From the NCBI RefSeq assembly GCF_001668725.1, contig NZ_LZKL01000104.1, positions 1 through 40,503 on the forward strand: 40,503 bases of DNA, in the 5' to 3' direction. The DNA is from Mycobacterium sp. E787 (GTDB lineage: Bacteria; Actinomycetota; Actinomycetes; Mycobacteriales; Mycobacteriaceae). The stretch's first letter is position 1, and every line of letters begins with the position of its first letter. The notes beneath the pieces are model-generated. The model worked only from the letters and a program-made list of their open reading frames with translations. It ran no database searches and was not told where the DNA came from. Made by a program: the position numbers and the translations under genes. Of this stretch, positions 1-8,634 are shown one piece after another.

Positions 1-131
1 GTCCGACCAGCACCCCCGCAAGCACCGCGCCACCCGCGCCGGCGACCACGTCGCCCACCTCCACCCAGACGGTGACTGCGCTCCCGCCACCCCCACCTAA
101 GCCGGGCATCGACTGCCGGGCGGTGGCATGA
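1..131 (+). CDS. pstP: PstP C-terminus (partial): Ser/Thr protein phosphatase
   Basis: Only the last 42 codons are present; the gene runs in from the left edge. The visible residues form a Thr/Pro/Ser-rich stretch ending in a PKPGIDCRAVA tail. This matches the extracytoplasmic C-terminal tail of mycobacterial PstP, the PP2C-type phosphatase that reverses PknA/PknB phosphorylation. The catalytic domain lies outside the window. The TGA stop at 129-131 overlaps the rodA ATG in an ATGA junction. Identification rests mainly on synteny with the rodA-pbpA-pknA-pknB cluster plus the tail composition. Confidence 0.85.
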   Translation, partial: PTSTPASTAPPAPATTSPTSTQTVTALPPPPPKPGIDCRAVA

Positions 132-1537
132 CCACACAACTCCAGCCGCCGGTCGCAGTCACCCCTCCGCTGCCTACTCGGCGCAACGCCGAACTGTTGT
201 TGTTGTGCTTCGCCGCACTGATCACCGTCGCGGCGTTGCTCATCGTGCAGGCGAACCAGGACCGCGGCCTCCGCTGGAACTTGGTCAGCTACGGGCTGGT
301 CTTCCTGGTCATGTTCGGCAGCGCGCACTTGGCGATCAGGCGCTTCGCCCCCTACACCGACCCGCTGCTGCTGCCAATTGTGGCCCTGCTCAACGGGCTT
401 GGTCTGGTGATGATCCACCGACTCGATCTCGTCAACAACGAGTCGAGCGGCCGGCATCATCCCAGCGCAACCCAGCAGATGCTGTGGACCGTGGTCGGGG
501 TTGCCGCGTTCGCCTTGGTGGTCACCTTTCTCAGGGACCACCGGCAATTGGCCCGCTACGGCTACATCTGCGGGATCGCCGGCCTGATTTTCCTGGCGAT
601 TCCGGCGGTGCTGCCGGCATCCATGTCCGAGCAGAACGGTGCAAAGATCTGGATTCGCTTCCCCGGCTTCTCAATTCAGCCGGCGGAGTTCTCCAAAATC
701 CTGCTACTGATCTTTTTCTCGGCGGTGCTGATCGCCAAGCGCGGCCTGTTCACCAGTGTCGGAAAGCATTTCATGGGCATGACCCTGCCGCGCCCCCGCG
801 ACCTCGCGCCGCTGTTGGCGGCGTGGGTGATCTCGGTGGGCGTGATGGTCCTCGAAAAGGACCTCGGCACTTCGCTTTTGCTGTACGCGTCGTTTCTGGT
901 GGTGCTCTACCTCGCCACCCAACGGTTCAGCTGGGTCGTCATCGGCCTGGTGCTGTTCGTCGCGGGAAGCGTTGCGGCGTACTTCCTTTTCGACCACGTC
1001 CGCGTCCGGGTGCAGATGTGGTGGGACCCGTTCTCCGACCCCGACGGCAGCGGCTACCAGCTCGTGCAGTCGATGTTCAGCTTCGCCACCGGTGGGATTT
1101 TCGGCACCGGCCTCGGCAACGGTCAGCCCGACACCGTACCGGCGGCGTCCACCGATTTCATCATCGCCGCGTTCGGTGAGGAACTCGGACTGGTGGGCCT
1201 GGCGGCGATTCTGATGCTGTACACGATCGTCATCGTGCGCGGCCTGCGCACGGCGATCGCGACGCGGGAAAGCTTCGGCAAGCTGCTGGCCGCGGGGCTC
1301 GCGTCGACGCTGGCCCTGCAGCTGTTCATCGTCGTCGGCGGCGTGACGCGCCTGATCCCCCTGACGGGGCTGACCACACCATGGATGTCCTACGGCGGGT
1401 CGTCGCTGCTGGCCAACTACATCCTGTTGGCGATCCTGGCGCGCATCTCGCACAGCGCCCGGCGCCCGTTGCGCACCCGCGCCCGTAACCCGTCGCCGAT
1501 CGCGGCGGCCAGCACCGAGGTGATCGAGCGGGTATGA
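128..1537 (+). CDS. rodA: RodA/FtsW-family SEDS peptidoglycan glycosyltransferase
   Basis: The 469-residue polytopic membrane protein has hydrophobic segments along most of its length and begins with a short Pro-rich cytoplasmic tail. Family signatures include the IQPAEFSK stretch near residue 190, a VLEKDLGTSLL stretch near 240, and the C-terminal TGLTTPWMSYGGSS region near 420. SEDS proteins polymerise lipid II into glycan strands, paired with a class B penicillin-binding protein; the partner here is the adjacent pbpA product. Start and stop are both in 4-nt ATGA overlaps with pstP and pbpA, which supports the chosen start and suggests translational coupling. Corresponds to Rv0017c. Confidence 0.97.
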   Translation: MTTQLQPPVAVTPPLPTRRNAELLLLCFAALITVAALLIVQANQDRGLRWNLVSYGLVFLVMFGSAHLAIRRFAPYTDPLLLPIVALLNGLGLVMIHRLDLVNNESSGRHHPSATQQMLWTVVGVAAFALVVTFLRDHRQLARYGYICGIAGLIFLAIPAVLPASMSEQNGAKIWIRFPGFSIQPAEFSKILLLIFFSAVLIAKRGLFTSVGKHFMGMTLPRPRDLAPLLAAWVISVGVMVLEKDLGTSLLLYASFLVVLYLATQRFSWVVIGLVLFVAGSVAAYFLFDHVRVRVQMWWDPFSDPDGSGYQLVQSMFSFATGGIFGTGLGNGQPDTVPAASTDFIIAAFGEELGLVGLAAILMLYTIVIVRGLRTAIATRESFGKLLAAGLASTLALQLFIVVGGVTRLIPLTGLTTPWMSYGGSSLLANYILLAILARISHSARRPLRTRARNPSPIAAASTEVIERV

Positions 1538-3012
1538 ACACCTCTCTTCGCCGGATCTCGGTGACCGTGATGGCGTTGGTGGTGCTGCTGCTGCTCAACG
1601 CCACGATGACGCAGGTCTTCGCCGCGGACGGGCTGCGCGCCGACCCGCGCAACCAGCGGGTGCTGCTCGACGAGTATTCGCGCCAGCGCGGTCAGATCGT
1701 CGCCGGCGGCCAGCTGCTGGCGTACTCCGTGGCGACCGACAGCCGCTTCCGGTTCCTGCGGGTCTACCCCAATCCGGCGGTGTACGCGCCGGTTACCGGC
1801 TTCTACTCGCTGCGTTATTCGAGCACGGGGCTGGAACGGGCCGAGGATCCGGTCCTGAACGGATCCGACGAGCGCCTGTTCGGGCGCCGGCTGGCCGACT
1901 TCTTCACAGGTCGCGATCCGCGCGGCGGCAACGTCGACACCACGCTCATCCCGCGGGTTCAGCAGGCGGGGTGGGACGCGATGCAGCAGGGCTGCGGCGG
2001 GCCGCCGTGCAAGGGAGCCGTCGTCGCGCTGGAGCCGTCCACCGGCAAGATCCTGGCCATGGTGTCGTCGCCGTCCTACGACCCCAACCAGCTGGCGTCG
2101 CACGATGCGGACGTGCAAGCCCAGGCCTGGCAGCGGCTCCGCGACGACCCCGATAACCCGCTGACCAACCGCGCCATCTCCGAGACCTATCCGCCGGGCT
2201 CCACCTTCAAGGTGGTCACCACCGCGGCGGCGCTGCAGGCCGGCGCGACCGAAACCGAGCAGTTGACCGCGGCGGCCACGATTCCGCTGCCCAACAGCAC
2301 CGCCACCCTGGAGAACTACGGCGGGCAGCCGTGCGGCAGCGAGCCGACGGTGTCCCTGAGCCAGGCGTTCGCCCTGTCCTGTAACACGGCGTTCGTTCAG
2401 CTGGGCATCCTCACCGGGGCCGACGCGCTGCGCAGCATGGCGCGGTCGTTCGGGCTGGACAGCACCCCCAGCGTCATTCCGTTGCAGGTCGCCGAATCGA
2501 CCGTCGGGATCATCCCGGACGCCGCCGCGCTCGGCATGTCGAGCATCGGCCAGAAGGACGTCGCGCTGACGCCCCTGGAGAACGCCGAGATCGCCGCGAC
2601 CATCGCGAACGCCGGGGTGACGATGCAGCCCTACCTGATCGATAGCCTCAAGGGACCGGACCTTTCCAACATCAGCACCACCGCGCCCTACCAACAGCGC
2701 CGCGCGGTGTCACCGCAGGTCGCCGCTAAGCTAACAGAGCTGATGGTCGGCGCCGAGAAGGTCGCGCAGCAGAAAGGGGCGATTCCCGGCGTGCAGATTG
2801 CATCAAAGACGGGTACCGCAGAGCATGGCACCGACCCGCGCAACACCCCGCCGCACGCGTGGTACATCGCGTTCGCGCCCGCGCAGGCGCCGAAGGTTGC
2901 CGTGGCGGTGCTGGTGGAAAACGGCGCCGACCGACTGTCCGCGACGGGGGGCGCGCTCGCCGCGCCGATCGGACGGGCGGTGATCGAGGCCGCGCTACAG
3001 GGAGGACCATGA
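1534..3012 (+). CDS. pbpA: Penicillin-binding protein PbpA (class B transpeptidase)
   Basis: The 492-residue protein has one N-terminal membrane anchor (about residues 8-30) followed by a periplasmic transpeptidase domain. The acyl-enzyme motifs are present in order: SxxK as GSTFK with the serine near residue 223, SxN as SCN near 282, and KTG as SKTGTAEHG near 425. It cross-links peptidoglycan during elongation and septation and is a substrate of PknB in M. tuberculosis. It overlaps rodA by ATGA at its start and pknA by ATGA at its end, so the SEDS enzyme, its transpeptidase and the kinases are co-translated. The length matches the Rv0016c product. Confidence 0.97.
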   Translation: MNTSLRRISVTVMALVVLLLLNATMTQVFAADGLRADPRNQRVLLDEYSRQRGQIVAGGQLLAYSVATDSRFRFLRVYPNPAVYAPVTGFYSLRYSSTGLERAEDPVLNGSDERLFGRRLADFFTGRDPRGGNVDTTLIPRVQQAGWDAMQQGCGGPPCKGAVVALEPSTGKILAMVSSPSYDPNQLASHDADVQAQAWQRLRDDPDNPLTNRAISETYPPGSTFKVVTTAAALQAGATETEQLTAAATIPLPNSTATLENYGGQPCGSEPTVSLSQAFALSCNTAFVQLGILTGADALRSMARSFGLDSTPSVIPLQVAESTVGIIPDAAALGMSSIGQKDVALTPLENAEIAATIANAGVTMQPYLIDSLKGPDLSNISTTAPYQQRRAVSPQVAAKLTELMVGAEKVAQQKGAIPGVQIASKTGTAEHGTDPRNTPPHAWYIAFAPAQAPKVAVAVLVENGADRLSATGGALAAPIGRAVIEAALQGGP

Positions 3013-4328
3013 GCCCGCGAGTTGGTGTGACGCTGTCAGGCAGATACCGCCTGCAGCGCCTGATCGCCACCGGTGGCATGGGCCAGGTGTGGGAAGCCGT
3101 GGACAGCCGCCTGGGTCGGCGCGTCGCGGTCAAGGTGCTGAAACAGGAGTTCTCCCAGGACCCCGAGTTCATCGAGCGGTTCCGCGCCGAGGCGCGCACC
3201 ACCGCGATGCTGAACCATCCCGGGATCGCGCAGGTCCACGACTACGGCGAGAGCCAGCTGGACGGCGAGGGACGCACCGCTTACCTGGTGATGGAGCTGG
3301 TCAACGGCGAACCGTTGAATTCGGTGCTCAAGCGAACCGGACGGCTCTCGCTGCGACACGCACTGGACATGCTCGAGCAGACCGGCCGGGCGCTTCAGGT
3401 CGCGCATGCCGCGGGCCTGGTGCACCGCGACGTCAAGCCGGGCAACATCCTGATCACCCCGACCGGCCAGGTGAAGATCACCGACTTCGGTATCGCCAAG
3501 GCAGTCGACGCCGCCCCGGTGACCCAGACCGGGATGGTGATGGGCACCGCCCAATACATCGCCCCCGAGCAGGCGCTGGGTCACGACGCGACCCCGGCCA
3601 GCGACGTCTACTCGCTGGGAGTCGTTGGCTACGAAGTGGTTTCGGGCAAGCGCCCGTTCAGCGGCGACGGCGCGTTGACGGTGGCGATGAAACACATCAA
3701 GGAGCCGCCGCCGCCGTTGCCCGCGGAGTTGCCGCCCAACGTGCGCGAGCTCATCGAGATTACGCTGGTCAAAAATCCCCAGATGCGCTATCGCAGCGGG
3801 GGACCGTTCGCCGACGCCGTCGCCGCGGTGCGCGCCGGGCGCCGGCCCCCCCGGCCGAGCCAGTCACCGCCACCCGGGCGCGCCTCGCCCGCGGCCATTC
3901 CGTCCAGCCCGCACACCAGGGCGGCCGTCGCACCCGGCCGCAGCGTCCCGGCCCGTCGGTCCGGACCCTCCACCGGCCGGTCGCGGCCCCCGGCCAGGCG
4001 CACCTTCTCGTCGGGCCAGCGCGCCCTGCTGTGGGCCGCAGGGGTGCTCGGGGCGCTGGCGATCCTCATCGCGGTGATCATCGTCATCAATTCTCGCGCC
4101 GACCAGCAGCAACAGCCCCCGACCGTCACCGACACCGGGACCCCGCCGGCGACGGCGCCGCCCCCGGCGAGCAAGACCCCCAGCGGGGCGGCGCCGCGCC
4201 TGCGCCTCAATTGGACGGATCGCGGAAGCATAGGTAATTCTGGACTTCGGATTAGGCCGCACGAAAATGGCTGGGCTACCCCCTCCCCGCTCAGCGCATC
4301 GCCGGCCCGACTTGGAACGCCTCGATGA
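3009..4328 (+). CDS. pknA: Ser/Thr protein kinase PknA
   Basis: The 439-residue Hanks-type kinase has a Gly-rich loop at the N-terminus, a VAVKVLK lysine, HRDVKPGN catalytic loop, DFGIAK metal site and a QTGMVMGTAQYIAPEQ activation segment. A Pro/Arg-rich juxtamembrane stretch (about residues 275-335), one transmembrane helix (about 340-360) and a short Thr/Pro-rich extracytoplasmic tail follow. It regulates cell shape and cell-wall synthesis with PknB. I chose the ATG at 3009 because it overlaps the pbpA stop; the frame is open further upstream but that part antisenses nothing recognisable. The last 30 or so codons use rare codons (ATA, AGG, AAT, TCT), unlike the rest of the gene. Confidence 0.96.
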   Translation: MSPRVGVTLSGRYRLQRLIATGGMGQVWEAVDSRLGRRVAVKVLKQEFSQDPEFIERFRAEARTTAMLNHPGIAQVHDYGESQLDGEGRTAYLVMELVNGEPLNSVLKRTGRLSLRHALDMLEQTGRALQVAHAAGLVHRDVKPGNILITPTGQVKITDFGIAKAVDAAPVTQTGMVMGTAQYIAPEQALGHDATPASDVYSLGVVGYEVVSGKRPFSGDGALTVAMKHIKEPPPPLPAELPPNVRELIEITLVKNPQMRYRSGGPFADAVAAVRAGRRPPRPSQSPPPGRASPAAIPSSPHTRAAVAPGRSVPARRSGPSTGRSRPPARRTFSSGQRALLWAAGVLGALAILIAVIIVINSRADQQQQPPTVTDTGTPPATAPPPASKTPSGAAPRLRLNWTDRGSIGNSGLRIRPHENGWATPSPLSASPARLGTPR

Positions 4329-6199
4329 CAACCCCGCAGCACCTGTCCGACCGCTACGAACTCGGTGAGATCCTCGGTTTCGGGGGCATGTCCGAGGTTC
4401 ATCTGGCCCGCGACGTCCGTTTGCACCGCGACGTCGCGGTCAAGGTGCTGCGCGCCGACCTGGCCCGGGATCCCAGCTTTTATCTGCGCTTCCGCCGCGA
4501 GGCGCAAAACGCCGCCGCGCTGAATCACCCGTCGATCGTCGCGGTGTACGACACCGGCGAGGCGGATACGCCGACCGGCCCGCTGCCCTACATCGTCATG
4601 GAGTACGTCGACGGCGTCACGCTGCGCGACATCGTGCACACCGACGGGCCGCTCCCGCCCCGGCGCGCGATCGAGATCATCGCCGACGCCTGCCAGGCGC
4701 TGAACTTCAGCCACCAGAACGGCATCATCCATCGAGACGTCAAGCCGGCCAACATCATGATCAGCTCCACCAACGCGGTGAAGGTGATGGACTTCGGCAT
4801 CGCGCGCGCGATCGCCGACAGCGGCAACAGCGTCACCCAGACTGCGGCCGTGATCGGGACCGCCCAGTACCTGTCACCCGAACAGGCGCGCGGTGATTCC
4901 GTCGACGCCCGGTCCGACGTGTACTCGTTGGGTTGCGTCCTGTACGAAATCCTCACGGGCGAACCGCCTTTCACCGGTGACTCGCCCGTCGCGGTCGCCT
5001 ATCAGCACGTGCGTGAGGACCCGGTCCCACCGTCGAAGCGGCACGAGGGGATCTCCGCCGACCTCGACGCCGTCGTGCTCAAGGCGCTGGCCAAGAATCC
5101 GGAGAACCGATACCAGACGGCGGCGGAGATGCGCGCGGATCTGGTGCGGGTGCACAACGGTGAAACGCCCGAGGCGCCGAAGGTGCTCACCGACGCCGAG
5201 CGCAGCTCGTTTCTTTCTTCCGCGACGGGCCACGGCCCGCGCACCGACCCGCTGCCGCGCCAGGCGCTCGACGACACCGACCGCGATCGCCCCGGCGGAT
5301 CCATCGGCCGCTGGGTGGTCGCTGTCGCCGCGCTGGCGGTGCTGACGATCGTCGTCGTCATCGCCTTCAACACCTTCGGCGGCACCACCCGCGACGTTCA
5401 GGTGCCCGACATGCGCGGCCAGGTGTCCGCCGACGCCATCGCCGCGCTGCAGAACCGGGGCTTCAAGACGCGGACCCTGCAGAAGCCGGACTCGTCGGTT
5501 CCGCCCGATCACGTGATCAGCACCGACCCGGGCGCCAACGCGTCGGTGAGCGCCGGCGACGAGATCACCATCAACGTCTCCACCGGACCGGAGCAACGCG
5601 AAGTGCCCGACGTCTCCTCGCTGACCTACACCGACGCGGTCAGCAAGCTCAAGGCCGCCGGATTCAGCAAGTTCAAGCAGGCGAACTCGCCGTCCAGCCC
5701 GGAGCTGCTGGGCAAGGTCATCGGAACCAACCCGCCGGCCAATCAGACGTCGGCGATCACCAACGTGATCACCGTCATCGTCGGATCCGGGCCGGAGACC
5801 AGGCAGGTGCCCGACGTCGCGGGCCAGACCGTCGACGTCGCGCAGAAGAACCTGACGGTCTACGGGTTCACCAAGTTCAGCCAGACGCCGGTGGACAGCA
5901 CGCGGCCGGCCGGCGAGGTGATCGGCACGAATCCGCCCAAGGGCCAAACCGTTCCGGTCGACTCCGTGATCGAGATCCAGGTGTCCAAGGGCAATCAGTT
6001 CCTGATGCCCGACCTGACCGGGATGTTCTGGACCGACGCCGAACCGCGGCTGCGGGCGCTGGGGTGGACCGGGGTGCTCGACAAGGGGCCCGACGTCGAC
6101 GCCGGCGGTGCCCAGTCGCACCGGGTGGTCTACCAGAACCCGCCCGCCGGCGCCGGTTGCAACCGGGACGGGATCATCACGCTGAAGTTCGGCCAGTAG
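4325..6199 (+). CDS. pknB: Ser/Thr protein kinase PknB with PASTA repeats
   Basis: The 624-residue receptor kinase has an N-terminal kinase domain with catalytic Lys40, an HRDVKPAN loop, DFGIAR and a SVTQTAAVIGTAQYLSPEQ activation segment containing the two autophosphorylated threonines known from the family. A juxtamembrane linker leads to one membrane helix at about residues 330-350, then four PASTA repeats to the C-terminus that bind muropeptides or lipid II outside the cell. PknB controls cell-wall synthesis through CwlM and MurJ, both encoded in this window. It overlaps pknA by ATGA. The end converges on trpG with 23 bp of shared sequence. Confidence 0.98.
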   Translation: MTTPQHLSDRYELGEILGFGGMSEVHLARDVRLHRDVAVKVLRADLARDPSFYLRFRREAQNAAALNHPSIVAVYDTGEADTPTGPLPYIVMEYVDGVTLRDIVHTDGPLPPRRAIEIIADACQALNFSHQNGIIHRDVKPANIMISSTNAVKVMDFGIARAIADSGNSVTQTAAVIGTAQYLSPEQARGDSVDARSDVYSLGCVLYEILTGEPPFTGDSPVAVAYQHVREDPVPPSKRHEGISADLDAVVLKALAKNPENRYQTAAEMRADLVRVHNGETPEAPKVLTDAERSSFLSSATGHGPRTDPLPRQALDDTDRDRPGGSIGRWVVAVAALAVLTIVVVIAFNTFGGTTRDVQVPDMRGQVSADAIAALQNRGFKTRTLQKPDSSVPPDHVISTDPGANASVSAGDEITINVSTGPEQREVPDVSSLTYTDAVSKLKAAGFSKFKQANSPSSPELLGKVIGTNPPANQTSAITNVITVIVGSGPETRQVPDVAGQTVDVAQKNLTVYGFTKFSQTPVDSTRPAGEVIGTNPPKGQTVPVDSVIEIQVSKGNQFLMPDLTGMFWTDAEPRLRALGWTGVLDKGPDVDAGGAQSHRVVYQNPPAGAGCNRDGIITLKFGQ

Positions 6200-6863
6200 C
6201 CGCCGCGTCCTCCGGGAAATGCGGCCGGACGGCCGCGCGGACCTCGTTCTCCAGCCGGCGCACCAGCGTATCGTCACGCGTCCAGCCGCAGTAGGACAAC
6301 CAGTTCGCCAGCATCCGGTGCCCGCCCTCGGTCAGGATCGACTCCGGGTGGAACTGGACACCGTGGATCGGCAATTCGGTGTGCCGGACGCCCATGATGA
6401 CGCCGCTGCGGGTGCGGGCCGTGACTTCCAGCGCCGCCGGCAGCGACTCCGGCAGGATCGTCAGCGAGTGGTATCGGGTTGCCGTGAACGGGTCCGGAAG
6501 CCCTTGCAGCACACCGACATTGGTGTGGAAGACGCTGCTGGTCTTGCCGTGCAGCAACTCCGGCGCGCGGTCCACGGTGGCGCCGAACGCCACGCCGATC
6601 GCCTGGTGTCCCAGGCACACCCCCAGCATCGGGGTGCGCAGCGCCGCGCAGGCCCGCACCAACGCGATCGAGGCACCCGCGCGTTCCGGGGTGCCGGGAC
6701 CCGGGCTCAGCAGGACGCCGCCGAACTGGGCGGCGACGGCGTTCTCGTCGGAGAGCCGGGCGTCGTCGTTGCGCCACACCTCGGCCTCCACGCCCAGCTG
6801 GCCCAGGTACTGGACCAGGTTGAACACGAAGCTGTCGTAGTTGTCGACAACCAGGATCCGCAT
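6177..6863 (-). CDS. trpG: Glutamine amidotransferase, anthranilate/aminodeoxychorismate synthase component II
   Basis: The 228-residue class I glutamine amidotransferase has the LLSPGPGTPERAG oxyanion region, nucleophile Cys83 in GVCLGHQAIG, and the His172/Glu174 pair in GVQFHPES. It supplies ammonia from glutamine to a chorismate-using partner, which is either TrpE (tryptophan) or PabB (folate). Neither partner gene is in the window, so the pathway may be shared. It corresponds to Rv0013. It lies 21 bp after the DUF881 gene on the same strand, and its last 23 bp overlap the pknB 3' end in the opposite orientation. Confidence 0.95.
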   Translation of the reverse strand: MRILVVDNYDSFVFNLVQYLGQLGVEAEVWRNDDARLSDENAVAAQFGGVLLSPGPGTPERAGASIALVRACAALRTPMLGVCLGHQAIGVAFGATVDRAPELLHGKTSSVFHTNVGVLQGLPDPFTATRYHSLTILPESLPAALEVTARTRSGVIMGVRHTELPIHGVQFHPESILTEGGHRMLANWLSYCGWTRDDTLVRRLENEVRAAVRPHFPEDAAATGRTSA

Positions 6864-6884
6864 CGTGTCAGGGTACCGTCCGGC

Positions 6885-7628
6885 TCAGTACCCCACCGGG
6901 CCCGCCGGCTGCGCGAAGTGCGTGCGGACCGGTTCGGAGTGCCCGGCGACCTGCACGTCCGGCTTGACCTCTTCGTGGTAGCCGAGACCGAAGCGGACGA
7001 CGTACTGCTTGTAGAGGATGACGAGGGGCGCGGCCGCCAGGGCCGCCTGCATGGCCGCAGCATTGCCGATCGCGGTGATGGTGTACGGCGGGCTGTAGGT
7101 GCGCCCGTTCAGCAACAGCGTGTTCCCGACGCAACGGGGCACCGAGGTGGCGATGATCCGCTGGTCCTGCATCTGGATCGCCTCGGCGCCGGCGCTCCAC
7201 AGCGCGTTGAGCACCGCCTGGATGTCCTGCTGGTGCACGACGAGGTCGTCGGGCGAGGCGTCGCGGGGGAAGCGGCCGTTGGCGTCGCGCTGCGCGTCCT
7301 GCAGCGTCACCACCAGCCCCGGCCCGTGCACCGGGTCCATACCCGCCTCGGCCGCCAGCTCGGCGGCGCGGCGCAGCATCGCCGCGAGCGCGGCGTCCGA
7401 AGACCGGCCGTGCGCCGAATCGATCTTGTTGGTCAGTGCATCGCGCTCGGCGCTGAGGCGGGCCACCGACGACTGCGCCTCCCGGACCAGGTCGACCAGG
7501 CGCGGGGCGTCGCTGCGGCGGATCTCGGCGCCGCCGGAGACGCCGTGGGTGGCGGCCAGCAGCAACCCGGCCAGCAGGCACACCAATGGAACGCCGAAGC
7601 GCCACGGTGAGCGACGCCGGTCAATCAT
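6885..7628 (-). CDS. DUF881 family membrane protein (Rv0012 type)
   Basis: The 247-residue protein starts with an Arg-rich cytoplasmic tip and one membrane helix (about residues 11-30). A likely coiled-coil stretch (about 40-70) and an extracytoplasmic DUF881 domain follow, with the HGPGLVVTLQDA and VVHQQDIQAVLNALW segments characteristic of that family. DUF881 proteins in actinobacteria occur near cell-division genes, and here crgA is divergently transcribed next door; the biochemical role is unknown. It is followed by trpG after 21 bp, so the two are likely cotranscribed. Confidence 0.93.
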   Translation of the reverse strand: MIDRRRSPWRFGVPLVCLLAGLLLAATHGVSGGAEIRRSDAPRLVDLVREAQSSVARLSAERDALTNKIDSAHGRSSDAALAAMLRRAAELAAEAGMDPVHGPGLVVTLQDAQRDANGRFPRDASPDDLVVHQQDIQAVLNALWSAGAEAIQMQDQRIIATSVPRCVGNTLLLNGRTYSPPYTITAIGNAAAMQAALAAAPLVILYKQYVVRFGLGYHEEVKPDVQVAGHSEPVRTHFAQPAGPVGY

Positions 7629-7759
7629 CGACTCTCCATTTCCTGGTCATGGCCCCAGGTGAGTTAGTCTCGTAGCCGAGCTATCCGTACAGCTGCCAAT
7701 CGCTATCGTCGCACCCCGTCCCGTTCAACGTGTTGTTCAGGTAATACCGAGGTACACAA
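7629..7759. promoter_or_regulatory. Divergent promoter region of the DUF881 gene and crgA
   Basis: The 131-bp gap separates the starts of the two division-linked genes and must hold both promoters. It ends in a GAGGTA ribosome binding site for crgA. I see no clean -35/-10 pair. Confidence 0.4.
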
Positions 7760-8041
7760 ATGCCCAAGTCGAAGGTCCGCAAGAAGAACGATTTCACCGT
7801 CAGCGCGGTCAGCCGCACGCCGGTGAAAGTGAAGGTCGGACCGTCAAGCGTGTGGTTCGTCTGCCTGTTTGTCGGCCTCATGTTGATCGGGCTGGTGTGG
7901 TTGATGGTGTTCCAATTGGCCGCGGTCGGAAGCCAGGCGCCGGCCGCCCTTAATTGGATGGCGCAACTCGGTCCGTGGAACTACGCCATCGCGTTCGCTT
8001 TCATGATCACCGGACTGTTGCTCACGATGCGCTGGCACTGA
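7760..8041 (+). CDS. crgA: Cell division protein CrgA
   Basis: The 93-residue protein has a basic N-terminus (MPKSKVRKK) and two transmembrane helices at about residues 30-52 and 70-90, the standard CrgA architecture and length. CrgA is a septal membrane protein that recruits FtsI/PbpB and interacts with FtsZ and CwsA in mycobacteria; cwsA lies 1.3 kb downstream. A GAGGTA ribosome binding site lies about 7 nt before the ATG. It is divergent from the DUF881 gene across a 131-bp promoter region. Corresponds to Rv0011c. Confidence 0.96.
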   Translation: MPKSKVRKKNDFTVSAVSRTPVKVKVGPSSVWFVCLFVGLMLIGLVWLMVFQLAAVGSQAPAALNWMAQLGPWNYAIAFAFMITGLLLTMRWH

Positions 8042-8196
8042 CCGCGACCGCGAGGGTAATGAATTCAACTTGCGGTCCGTCTGTAACTGGTTCAGCAACC
8101 ATGCGACCACCCAATCACACGCGTGTGATTTATCCCCACTGTTGATAGCGCTTGTGGATAACCGCATAGCCAGTGGTGGGAGGGGTTAGCCAGCCC
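8042..8196. promoter_or_regulatory. Palindrome and two DnaA-box-like sites before the Rv0010c homologue
   Basis: The 155-bp gap between crgA and the PH-like gene contains a perfect 18-bp palindrome, AATCACACGCGTGTGATT (8113-8130). It is immediately followed by TTATCCCCA (8130-8138) and then TGTGGATAA (8153-8161), the exact reverse complement of the canonical DnaA box TTATCCACA. The palindrome has no loop, so an operator is more likely than a terminator. Binding is not shown by the sequence. Confidence 0.6.
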
Positions 8197-8622
8197 GTGC
8201 AGCAAACAGAATGGTCGCCGTCTGCGACCGGAGTCGCTGGTTGTGGGGTCGTCGGTGTTTTGATGGCTATCGCGAGTGTGACCATAGTCACAGATCCGCC
8301 CGGCCGCATTTTGGCGGGGATTGCCGCGGCCGGCCTGATCTTGTTTGCGGGCATGACGTGGCGCGCGCGCCCCAAGCTGGCAATTGGTCCCGACGGCCTG
8401 GTGTTGAAGGGCTGGTTCCGGACGCAGGTATTACGGCGCTCCGACATCAAGATCATCCGGATCACCGAGTTCCGCCGCCACGCGCGAACGGTTCGGCTGC
8501 TCGAGGTCGAAACGACCGACGGCGGGTTGGTGGTCCTCTCGCGTTGGGACCTCGGAACGAACCCGCTCGAGGTGCTCGACGCGCTCACCGACGCCGGCTA
8601 CGCGGGCGGCAACCCGCGCTGA
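8197..8622 (+). CDS. Membrane protein with bacterial PH-like domain (Rv0010c type)
   Basis: The 141-residue protein has two adjacent hydrophobic helices (about residues 11-50) and a C-terminal PH-like domain starting at RPKLAIGPDGL, ending in a conserved SRWDLGTNPLEVLDALTDAGYAG stretch. Function is unknown; it sits between crgA and ppiA/cwsA, a division-linked neighbourhood. Two GTG starts are possible, at 8173 and 8197. I chose 8197 because a GGAGGGG ribosome binding site lies at 8179-8185 and the length then equals the M. tuberculosis protein, whereas nothing resembling a binding site precedes 8173. The leader holds a palindrome and two DnaA-box-like sequences. Confidence 0.92.
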   Translation: MQQTEWSPSATGVAGCGVVGVLMAIASVTIVTDPPGRILAGIAAAGLILFAGMTWRARPKLAIGPDGLVLKGWFRTQVLRRSDIKIIRITEFRRHARTVRLLEVETTDGGLVVLSRWDLGTNPLEVLDALTDAGYAGGNPR

Positions 8623-8634
8623 CCGGCGGTCGGT

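Noticed and set aside
6219..7610. Long plus-strand open frame across trpG and the DUF881 gene
   Set aside because: It lies antisense to two clearly recognised genes and has the Arg/His/Gln-rich look of a shadow frame.
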